From CAYQQR01 sp964420035 (GTDB lineage: Bacteria; Bacteroidota; Bacteroidia; Bacteroidales; SM23-62): DNA of 29,272 nt. A model generated the notes under the pieces. The model made no database searches, was not told where the DNA came from, and worked only from the letters and a program-made list of their open reading frames with translations. The stretch spans positions 1-29,272 of the forward strand of contig CAYQQR010000051.1 of assembly GCA_964420035.1 (NCBI GenBank), written 5' to 3'. A program made the translations under genes and the position numbers. Shown here one piece after another: positions 1-6,479 of the stretch. Each line of letters opens with the position of its first letter. The stretch's first letter is position 1.

Positions 1-39
1 TTTTCTTAGTTATTTTTCAACTTTCTCCGGACAGTAGTG

Positions 40-61
40 ATTCTGAATCCTGAATCCTATC
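40..61 (-). repeat. Heptad tandem repeat (GATTCAG type) at the pgk stop codon
   Basis: On the minus strand the pgk stop TAG (59-57) is followed immediately by GATTCAG twice (56-50 and 49-43) and a partial unit. A 16-bp stretch (40-55) is identical, in inverted orientation, to 29211-29226 near the other end of the window. The period of 7 is not a multiple of 3, which fits a non-coding element. Its function is unknown. Bases 1-39 show no gene or clear motif. Confidence 0.75.
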
Positions 62-1247
62 CTCTGATTGCCTTGATCCCCGGCAGTTCTTTGCCTTCGA
101 TATATTCCAGCATGGCACCGCCACCGGTGGAAACATAGCCTACCTTGTCGGCCAGGTCATATTTATTCACCGCTGCAACGGAATCCCCGCCGCCGACCAG
201 GCTGAAGGCCCCTTTGGAAGTGGCATCGGCAATGGCCCTGGCAATTTCAACGGTTCCCTTCTGGAAATTTTCCATTTCGAAAACACCCATGGGACCGTTC
301 CAGAGGATGGTTTTGGAATCCATGATCACTTTACTGTAAGCCTCAATGGTTTTGGGGCCGATATCCAGTCCCATCCAGCCATCGGGGACCTCGTCGATCG
401 AGGTTTCCTGACGGTTGGCCTCATTATTAAAATTGTCGGCAACCACATGATCCCCGGGAAGGTGCAGCTTCACATTTTTTGATGTTGCTTTTTCCATGAG
501 TTCCCTGGCCAGGTCCAGTTTATCCTCTTCCACGAGGCTCTTTCCTATTTTTCCACCGCGGGCCTTGATGAAGGTATAGGTCATGCCCCCGCCGATCACC
601 AGGTTATCGACTTTATCGAGCAGGTTTTCAATGACGGAGATCTTGTCGGAGACCTTGGCTCCGCCCATCACGGCGGTAAAGGGTTTTTCGTAGTCTCCCA
701 GGACTTTGTCCATAGCTTCCAGCTCATTCTGTATCAGGTGCCCGAAAAACTTATCCCGCGGGAAAAACCGGGCCACGATGGTGGTGCTGGCGTGGGCCCT
801 GTGAGCGGTACCAAAGGCATCGTTAACATATACGTCGGCACCTTCTGCCAGCTGTGAGGCAAATTGTTCATCACCCTTGGTTTCTTCCGGGTGGAAACGC
901 AGGTTCTCGAGCAGCAGGACCTCACCGGGCTGGAGTGCGTTCTTCATTTCCAGTGTTTTGTCCCCTATGCAGTCCCCGGCAAATTTAACTTGGGTTTCTG
1001 TCAGTTCTGACAGCCTGGGTACCACATGTTTCAGCGAGAACTTTTCCTCCGGGCCGCTTTTGGGACGTCCCAGGTGGGACATGAGAACAACGGCCCCTCC
1101 TTTTTCGAGTATCTTCCTGATGGTCGGAATGGCTTTCCGTATCCTGGTATCATCCGTTACCTCGAATTTATCGTTAAGCGGTACGTTAAAGTCGACCCGC
1201 GTGATGACTTTTTTACCCTGGAAATTATAGTTGTCTAATGTCTGCAT
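57..1247 (-). CDS. pgk: Phosphoglycerate kinase
   Basis: Cytosolic glycolytic enzyme that transfers phosphate between 1,3-bisphosphoglycerate and ADP. The 396-residue product is normal family length. The N-terminus has the family signature VITRVDFNVPL (about residues 13-23), followed by VLMSHLGRP and LLLENLRFH. The C-terminal half has the nucleotide-binding GPMGVFE and GGGDSVAAV motifs. An in-frame ATG exists at 1283, but it overlaps the predicted -7 promoter box and adds 12 residues unlike the family, so I chose ATG 1247. The gene stands alone, divergent from holB. Its stop codon abuts a heptad repeat array. Nothing is odd in the protein. Confidence 0.97.
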   Translation of the reverse strand: MQTLDNYNFQGKKVITRVDFNVPLNDKFEVTDDTRIRKAIPTIRKILEKGGAVVLMSHLGRPKSGPEEKFSLKHVVPRLSELTETQVKFAGDCIGDKTLEMKNALQPGEVLLLENLRFHPEETKGDEQFASQLAEGADVYVNDAFGTAHRAHASTTIVARFFPRDKFFGHLIQNELEAMDKVLGDYEKPFTAVMGGAKVSDKISVIENLLDKVDNLVIGGGMTYTFIKARGGKIGKSLVEEDKLDLARELMEKATSKNVKLHLPGDHVVADNFNNEANRQETSIDEVPDGWMGLDIGPKTIEAYSKVIMDSKTILWNGPMGVFEMENFQKGTVEIARAIADATSKGAFSLVGGGDSVAAVNKYDLADKVGYVSTGGGAMLEYIEGKELPGIKAIRG

Positions 1248-1280
1248 TTCAGTATAGATTTTCGGATTTGTGCCAGAGTG

Positions 1281-1288
1281 CAAAATTA
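1281..1288 (-). promoter_or_regulatory. Putative -7 promoter box of pgk
   Basis: On the minus strand the octamer TAATTTTG matches the Bacteroidota -7 consensus TAnnTTTG exactly. It lies 33 nt upstream of the pgk ATG at 1247, leaving a leader of roughly 27 nt. I see no convincing -33 TTG at the expected distance. Confidence 0.5.
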
Positions 1289-1359
1289 TAAAAGTATTTT
1301 TATTTTACCTTTACCCTCGCGCACCGCACGAGCAAAAATAAACTTTACATTCAGGAAAT

Positions 1360-2484
1360 ATGCAGTTTTCATCCCTTATCGGACAGGAAGACATTAAGAA
1401 ACGTTTGATCCAAACGGTGCAGGCAGGGCGGGTCAGTCATGCACAGCTATTGCACGGCAGGACCGGTTATGGGACCCTGGCCCTGGCATTGGCCTATGCC
1501 CGGTATATTCAGTGCATTAACCGCGGCGGGTCGGATTCCTGTGGGGAATGCAATGCCTGCCGGAAGATGGATAAACTGATCCATCCGGATGTTCATTTTG
1601 TGTTTCCCATCACCACGGCAGGCAAGCGTGATGCCACCAGCGATGATTACCTTGGGTTGTGGAGGAAATTCCTGCTGGAGCGTCCTTATCGTTCTCTGCA
1701 GGAATGGTTCCGGGAGATGGAGGTCGAGAATAAGCAGGGAATCATCACGGTGAAGGAAAGTGAGTCCATTTTGCGGAAGTTGAGTCTGAAGACCTATGAA
1801 GCGGAATACAAGATCATGATCCTCTGGCTGCCGGAAAAGATGAATGCCCAGGCAGGGAACAAGCTGTTGAAGATCCTTGAGGAACCGCCCGACAAAACCT
1901 TATTCATCCTGGTATCTGAAAATCCCGAACATTTATTACCTACCATCCTTTCCAGGACCCAGATTACGAAAGTCCCGGCACTGACCCATGAGAATATTGA
2001 ACAGGCCCTTCGTGAAAGGGGAATACAGGGGGACGACAAGATACATGATGTAGTCAACCTGGCGGCAGGGGATTTTGAAAAGGCATTGCTTGTCTTGAAA
2101 CGCACAGAAGAAAACCACGGACATCTTGATAATTTTATAAAACTCACGCGGCTCAGCTACAGCCAGGATGTTCCCGGGCTGATTGACTGGGTGGAAAAAA
2201 TGGCCCGTCAGGGACGGGAAGGGCAAAAATCCTTCATGGAATATGCCCTGCGATTCATACGGGAAAATTACCTGATGCATGTTGTTTCCGGCACTTTGGC
2301 TCATATGGATGGGGAAGAGATGAAATTCGCGAAAAAGTTCCATCCCTTCATTCACGAGCATAACCTGGATGCCGTCTACCGGGAATTCAACCTGGCCTGT
2401 AATCATATAGAGGCCAATGCATACAGTAAGGTTGTGTTGATGGATCTATCCCTGAAACTGGTGCGTTTGATAAGAAAAAACTAA
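1360..2484 (+). CDS. holB: DNA polymerase III subunit delta'
   Basis: Clamp-loader subunit of the replicative polymerase, 374 residues, AAA+ fold. The N-terminus shows IGQEDIKKRL, then SHAQLLHGRTGYGT (about 26-39), where the P-loop is degenerate: the invariant lysine of GxxGxGKT is absent. This agrees with delta' being the non-ATPase member, unlike DnaX. Cysteines 52, 61, 64 and 67 (C-x8-C-x2-C-x2-C) form the zinc module. KLLKILEEPP (about 168-177) is the conserved segment after Walker B. The SRC motif reads SRT here. It begins a co-directional run with ricT (47-bp gap). DnaX is the alternative, but DnaX would keep an intact P-loop and be longer. Confidence 0.93.
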   Translation: MQFSSLIGQEDIKKRLIQTVQAGRVSHAQLLHGRTGYGTLALALAYARYIQCINRGGSDSCGECNACRKMDKLIHPDVHFVFPITTAGKRDATSDDYLGLWRKFLLERPYRSLQEWFREMEVENKQGIITVKESESILRKLSLKTYEAEYKIMILWLPEKMNAQAGNKLLKILEEPPDKTLFILVSENPEHLLPTILSRTQITKVPALTHENIEQALRERGIQGDDKIHDVVNLAAGDFEKALLVLKRTEENHGHLDNFIKLTRLSYSQDVPGLIDWVEKMARQGREGQKSFMEYALRFIRENYLMHVVSGTLAHMDGEEMKFAKKFHPFIHEHNLDAVYREFNLACNHIEANAYSKVVLMDLSLKLVRLIRKN

Positions 2485-2531
2485 TTTTTGTACATTTAAC
2501 CATCGGAATTGAACGGATAACAGCAGAGGGC

Positions 2532-3659
2532 ATGGAAGGATTTGGATGTAAGATGTGCGACAGCAGGGAGATGGTCATTGCCGGACCTTACCACCAGGTA
2601 AATGGCTGTTGCAAACTGGATGTATACGATTGGCTTCAAGACATTGAATGGACCTACAGCCAGGAAGAGATCGTCGAAGTACGGTTCAAAAATACCCGAA
2701 AAGAGTTTTATTACAACGAACATGGTATTCGGCTCAAGCCGGGCGATATAGTTGCCGTAGAAGCCAACCCGGGTCATGACATCGGGATTGTTTCGCTTAC
2801 GGGACACCTGGTCCATTACCAGATGCACAAAAGAGGAGTGACCCAGTCAAAGGAGAATCTGAAGAAGGTTTACAGAAAAGCCAAGGAAAATGATATCGAA
2901 AAATGGCAAAAGGCCATTGCCCTGGAAAATGAGACCATGTTGAAGTCAAGAAAGATCGCGGAGGACCTCAAACTGGATATGAAGATCGGGGATGTGGAAT
3001 ACCAGGGCGACCATACCAAAGCCATTTTTTATTATATCGCTGATGAGCGTGTGGATTTCCGGGAGCTGATCAAAGTACTGGCCGGGGAATTCAGCATCCG
3101 TATTGAGATGCGGCAGATCGGTGCCAGGCAGGAGGCCGGCCGGATAGGCGGCATAGGGTCCTGTGGACGGGAATTGTGCTGTGCCAGCTGGATCACCAAT
3201 TTCGTTTCGGTAACTACCAATGCAGCCCGCTACCAGGAGATGGCCCTGAATCCGCAAAAACTGGCCGGGCAGTGTGCCAAGCTGAAGTGCTGTCTGAATT
3301 ATGAACTGCCCTGTTACCTGGATGCACAGAAGGATTTTCCCGACCGGGAAGCCAGGCTTGAAATGACAGACGGGACGCTGTATCACCAGAAAACCGATAT
3401 TTACAGGGGCATCTTTTGGTATTCCCACGATAAGGAAATGGCTTCAAACCTGTTGCCCATACCGGTTGAACGTGTCAAGGAGATCATCAAGATCAATCAA
3501 AAGGGAGAAAAAGCACCCGGCCATAAACCCGAAACGCCGCAGGATGAAGAGATCAAATTTACAGGCCATTCCGGTCAAAAACAGGAAGAACCTTCCCGCC
3601 GGTCAAGTTCATTCCGCGAAAAGAAAAGGAACAAAAAGAAAAAACGTGACAAATCCTGA
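2532..3659 (+). CDS. ricT: PSP1-domain protein, RicT/YaaT family
   Basis: Homologue of Bacillus YaaT/RicT, which with two partners forms an Fe-S-containing complex affecting mRNA maturation; its role in Bacteroidota is not established. The 375-residue protein has N-terminal cysteines (C6, C9, C26, C27) and a central PSP1 region. The hallmark cysteine-rich stretch (about 207-260) includes GGIGSCGRELCCASW and, later, LKCCLNYELPCY, with many conserved cysteines typical of the family. The C-terminal tail of about 50 residues is Lys/Arg/Glu-rich and low-complexity. That tail is also where gldH begins, with a 14-bp overlap in another frame. The ricT-gldH order is common in Bacteroidota. Confidence 0.9.
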   Translation: MEGFGCKMCDSREMVIAGPYHQVNGCCKLDVYDWLQDIEWTYSQEEIVEVRFKNTRKEFYYNEHGIRLKPGDIVAVEANPGHDIGIVSLTGHLVHYQMHKRGVTQSKENLKKVYRKAKENDIEKWQKAIALENETMLKSRKIAEDLKLDMKIGDVEYQGDHTKAIFYYIADERVDFRELIKVLAGEFSIRIEMRQIGARQEAGRIGGIGSCGRELCCASWITNFVSVTTNAARYQEMALNPQKLAGQCAKLKCCLNYELPCYLDAQKDFPDREARLEMTDGTLYHQKTDIYRGIFWYSHDKEMASNLLPIPVERVKEIIKINQKGEKAPGHKPETPQDEEIKFTGHSGQKQEEPSRRSSSFREKKRNKKKKRDKS

Positions 3660-4140
3660 GCGGGTCCTTCTGGCCCTGATTGCTTTATTATTGTTGATAG
3701 CGCACAATGCCTGTGATCCCCGCAGGGTCTACGAAAAGAACGTCCGTATAGAGAATAAGCAGTGGTACCGGGACAAACCCCTGGTCTTTGAGATTCCCAT
3801 CCGGGACACCCTTCACAGTCATAACATCTATATCAACCTGAGACATTCCCCGGAATACCGTTTCAGTAACATTTACATCTTTGTGACCACCATCGCGCCT
3901 TCTGAAGCAATTAGAAAAGACACGGTAGAGATCATACTGGCTCGGCCGGATGGGAAATGGTTGGGCAATGGACTGGGAGATATTCTGGATTATCAAAGGA
4001 TTTACCTGCGAAACATCAAATTTCCGTATACCGGGAAATATTTCATGGAACTGCAGCATGCCATGCGGCCCGATCCCTTAAAACACGTACTGGATGCCGG
4101 GATACGCGTTGAGCGTGTAAAAAACCAGACTTCCCTTTAG
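3646..4140 (+). CDS. gldH: Gliding motility lipoprotein GldH
   Basis: Outer-membrane-associated lipoprotein required for gliding in Flavobacterium and widely conserved with the type IX secretion system. I chose the GTG at 3646, which gives 164 residues. It places a hydrophobic run (VLLALIALLLLIA) directly before a lipobox ending at Cys23, and the family length is about 160. The frame stays open further upstream inside ricT, but that part is the basic ricT tail read out of frame and has no signal peptide. Family-like segments include QWYRDKPLVFEIPI, INLRHSPEYRFSNIYIF and YTGKYFMELQHAMR. It overlaps ricT by 14 bp and ends 2 bp before trmB, so the three are very likely cotranscribed. Confidence 0.9.
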   Translation: MTNPERVLLALIALLLLIAHNACDPRRVYEKNVRIENKQWYRDKPLVFEIPIRDTLHSHNIYINLRHSPEYRFSNIYIFVTTIAPSEAIRKDTVEIILARPDGKWLGNGLGDILDYQRIYLRNIKFPYTGKYFMELQHAMRPDPLKHVLDAGIRVERVKNQTSL

Positions 4141-4142
4141 CC

Positions 4143-4847
4143 GTGAGTAAGTATAAGCTGGCCAGGTTTGCCGAAATGAAATCCTTCCGGAATGTTTTTG
4201 AACCCGGCATCGGGAAGATCAAGGAAGGGGATCATGAACTTAAAGGGCAATGGGGAGAAAAGGTATTCGGTAATGATCATCCCATCGTTTTGGAGCTGGG
4301 TTGTGGCAAAGGTGAATACACCATTGGGCTGGCTGAGAAGTTTAGCGATAAGAATTTTATCGGGGTGGATATCAAGGGAGCCCGGATTTGGAAAGGGGCC
4401 AAATACATCCATGAAAACAAAACCCCGAATGCCGCTTTTCTCCGTACCCGCGTAGAATTCATCGAAAAATTCTTTGCGCCCGGTGAGATTCATGAGATAT
4501 GGCTGACCTTTCCGGATCCCCAGGAGAAAATAAGGAGGAGAAAGAAAAGACTGAGCGGACCGGTTTTTCTGAATGCATACAGCCATTTTCTCGTGCAGGG
4601 AGGCATCATTCACCTGAAAACAGACAACGACATTTTGTACCGGTACACCCGCTTGCTGGTGCAAAAAAACAGTTTCAGGGTTCTGCAGGACCTTGAAGAT
4701 CTCTACGCGTCGGGCCGGGTAGACGATATCCTGGATATTAAAACTTTCTATGAACGAATGTTCCTGGAGGAAGGGAAAAAGATATATTACCTGAAGTTTG
4801 CCCTTGAACCCAGGGAAGAAATCCTGGAACCCGATGAAGATATCTGA
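4143..4847 (+). CDS. trmB: tRNA (guanine-N7-)-methyltransferase
   Basis: SAM-dependent enzyme that makes m7G46 in the tRNA variable loop; 234 residues. The start is GTG at 4143, 2 bp after gldH. The resulting N-terminus SKYKLARFAEMKSF matches the Bacteroidota form, whereas the first in-frame ATG would remove conserved residues. SAM-binding VLELGCGKGEYT (about 49-60) and IGVDIKGARIWKGAK are visible, as are the TrmB signatures WLTFPDPQEK and GGIIHLKTDN. This is the last gene of the holB-ricT-gldH-trmB run. The 142 bp after it hold no gene, only the mrp promoter. Confidence 0.95.
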   Translation: MSKYKLARFAEMKSFRNVFEPGIGKIKEGDHELKGQWGEKVFGNDHPIVLELGCGKGEYTIGLAEKFSDKNFIGVDIKGARIWKGAKYIHENKTPNAAFLRTRVEFIEKFFAPGEIHEIWLTFPDPQEKIRRRKKRLSGPVFLNAYSHFLVQGGIIHLKTDNDILYRYTRLLVQKNSFRVLQDLEDLYASGRVDDILDIKTFYERMFLEEGKKIYYLKFALEPREEILEPDEDI

Positions 4848-4933
4848 TAGAACTAATTGATAGTGGGAAAATTGATATTCAGGATGATCTGCTTATCGCG
4901 TTTCAGGAAAGCATCCGGTATCCTGATCAGGAA

Positions 4934-4967
4934 TTGGACTCGTTAAACAGCTGTTTTGTTATATTTG
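4934..4967 (+). promoter_or_regulatory. Putative Bacteroidota promoter upstream of mrp
   Basis: The -7 box TATATTTG (4960-4967) matches TAnnTTTG exactly. A TTG at 4934-4936 lies 23 nt upstream, the long end of the accepted spacing. The mrp ATG is 22 nt downstream of the box. This separates the Mrp-Nfu unit from the trmB transcript. Confidence 0.55.
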
Positions 4968-4989
4968 TATTCCTAAACGTGCTTATTTC

Positions 4990-6087
4990 ATGGAAATCAA
5001 CAAAGAAAAGGTGCTTGAAGCATTGAAAAAGGTCAGGCATCCTGAGCAGGGGAAAGATATCGTGCAACTGGGTATGGTGGCGGATTTGCGTGTGCAGGGG
5101 GATGACATTCACTTTGTCCTGAAGTCTGAAAAACCCAACGATCCACTTCTGAATTCCATACAGAAAGCAGCCACAAAGGTCATAAAAACCCTCGTGCCGG
5201 CATCGGCAAAAGTACGGATAAGCGTTCCCGGAACTACTGATCCTGGGGAAGAGGATCAAATCCTTTCAGGGGTGAAGAATATCATCGCCGTGGCATCCGG
5301 CAAGGGTGGCGTGGGAAAATCGACCATTGCCGCCAACCTGGCCGTTGCTGTTTCCAGCCTGGGCTACCGCACCGGCCTGATCGATGCGGATATTTACGGT
5401 CCTTCCATCCCTAAAATGCTGAGCGCGGAAGATACGCGTCCTTCCATCATCAAGAAAAACGGCAAGGAAATGATCGTTCCGGTGGAGCCTTTTGGGGTTA
5501 AGATGATCTCCATAGGGTTTTTTATCGAACCGGATGATCCGCTGGTTTGGCGGGGTCCCATGGCAACCAATGCACTGCGGCAGTTTATTTCGCAGGGAGA
5601 TTGGGGCGGGCTGGATTATTTATTCGTGGATACCCCGCCCGGCACCAGTGATATTCATCTGACCCTGGTCCAGGAAGTACCGGTGACCGGGGCGGTGATC
5701 GTTTCCACTCCTCAGAAAGTGGCCCTGGCAGATGCCATCAAGGGCATTAACATGTTCCGGGGAGAAAAGATCAATGTTCCCGTACTGGGACTTATTGAGA
5801 ACATGTCCTGGTTCACCCCGGCTGAATTACCGGATAAACGGTATTACATTTTTGGCAGGGAAGGTTGCAAACAGCTGGCCGAAAAATACAATGTACGTCT
5901 ATTGGGCCAGATACCTATTGTGCAGAGTATCCGGGAAGGCGGAGATCGCGGCCAGCCCTCTGTCCTGGATGAAGGCGATGTCACCGGGGAGGCCTTTATG
6001 CAGCTGGCCAGGAATGTTATCGATGCTACGGAAGAAAGAAACAAAAACCTTCCTGCATCTGAAAGATTAAGGATCACAAGAAAGTAA
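4990..6087 (+). CDS. mrp: Mrp/ApbC-family Fe-S cluster carrier ATPase
   Basis: Cytosolic P-loop ATPase of the Mrp/NBP35 family that carries or assembles Fe-S clusters; 365 residues. The N-terminal MIP18/DUF59 domain covers about residues 4-80. The deviant Walker A GKGGVGKS is at 104-111, followed by GLIDADIYGPSIP. YLFVDTPPGTSD and VSTPQKVALADA are family motifs. Odd point: where many Mrp proteins have a cluster-binding CPxC after ENMS(W/Y)F, this one reads ENMSWFTPAELP and has no cysteine pair. From memory this is usual in Bacteroidota homologues. The gene lies 19 bp before an Nfu-type scaffold gene, which supports an Fe-S role. Confidence 0.93.
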   Translation: MEINKEKVLEALKKVRHPEQGKDIVQLGMVADLRVQGDDIHFVLKSEKPNDPLLNSIQKAATKVIKTLVPASAKVRISVPGTTDPGEEDQILSGVKNIIAVASGKGGVGKSTIAANLAVAVSSLGYRTGLIDADIYGPSIPKMLSAEDTRPSIIKKNGKEMIVPVEPFGVKMISIGFFIEPDDPLVWRGPMATNALRQFISQGDWGGLDYLFVDTPPGTSDIHLTLVQEVPVTGAVIVSTPQKVALADAIKGINMFRGEKINVPVLGLIENMSWFTPAELPDKRYYIFGREGCKQLAEKYNVRLLGQIPIVQSIREGGDRGQPSVLDEGDVTGEAFMQLARNVIDATEERNKNLPASERLRITRK

Positions 6088-6106
6088 AACCATAAATCGA
6101 TTAATC

Positions 6107-6355
6107 ATGGCAGAACAATCAATGGAAGATGTTCGTAAGCGGGTCAACATTGCACTGGGAAAAATACGCCCTTATCTTCAGGCTGATGGTGGAGACATCA
6201 CCCTGGAAGAGATCACCGACGATATTACCGTAAAGGTAAAACTGCAGGGTGCCTGTCAGGGCTGTCCATTCAGTTTTCAGACGCTGAAGGCGGGCGTGGA
6301 ACAAGCCATCCGCGAAGAGGTACCTGAAATGAAAGAATTGGTATCTTTAGCATAA
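6107..6355 (+). CDS. NifU C-terminal domain (Nfu-type) Fe-S scaffold
   Basis: Small protein of 82 residues consisting only of the NifU C-terminal domain. RPYLQADGGDITL (about 21-33) and the cluster-binding pair C50-x2-C53 in GACQGCPF are diagnostic. Nfu proteins bind a [4Fe-4S] cluster across a dimer interface and pass it to client enzymes. It follows mrp by 19 bp in the same direction and is closed by a stem-loop terminator, so the two genes form one transcription unit. No A-type domain is fused, so this is not the full NfuA of enterobacteria. Confidence 0.93.
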   Translation: MAEQSMEDVRKRVNIALGKIRPYLQADGGDITLEEITDDITVKVKLQGACQGCPFSFQTLKAGVEQAIREEVPEMKELVSLA

Positions 6356-6376
6356 ATTGCAGGATGCCGGACGAAG

Positions 6377-6416
6377 AAAAAAGCCCGTACGTGCTACCGT
6401 AGCGTATGGGTTTTTT
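6377..6416 (+). terminator. Stem-loop terminator after the Nfu gene
   Basis: CCCGTACG (6384-6391) pairs with CGTATGGG (6403-6410) with one G-U pair. A smaller GCTA/TAGC stem is possible inside the loop. The stem is preceded by six A (6377-6382) and followed by six T (6411-6416), so it could act in both directions. It lies 21 nt after the Nfu stop and 64 nt before porW. Confidence 0.7.
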
Positions 6417-6479
6417 ATTTATGTCCATGATCGGGACGGTACGGAAAATAATTTCTTTGATTCTGTGTTAATTGTATAC

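Noticed and set aside
4838..4989. An open stretch after trmB reading ELIDSGKIDIQDDLLIAFQ and onward
   Set aside because: It has no ATG, GTG or TTG start at a sensible place and runs out of frame into mrp. It might be a decayed gene end, but I cannot support that.
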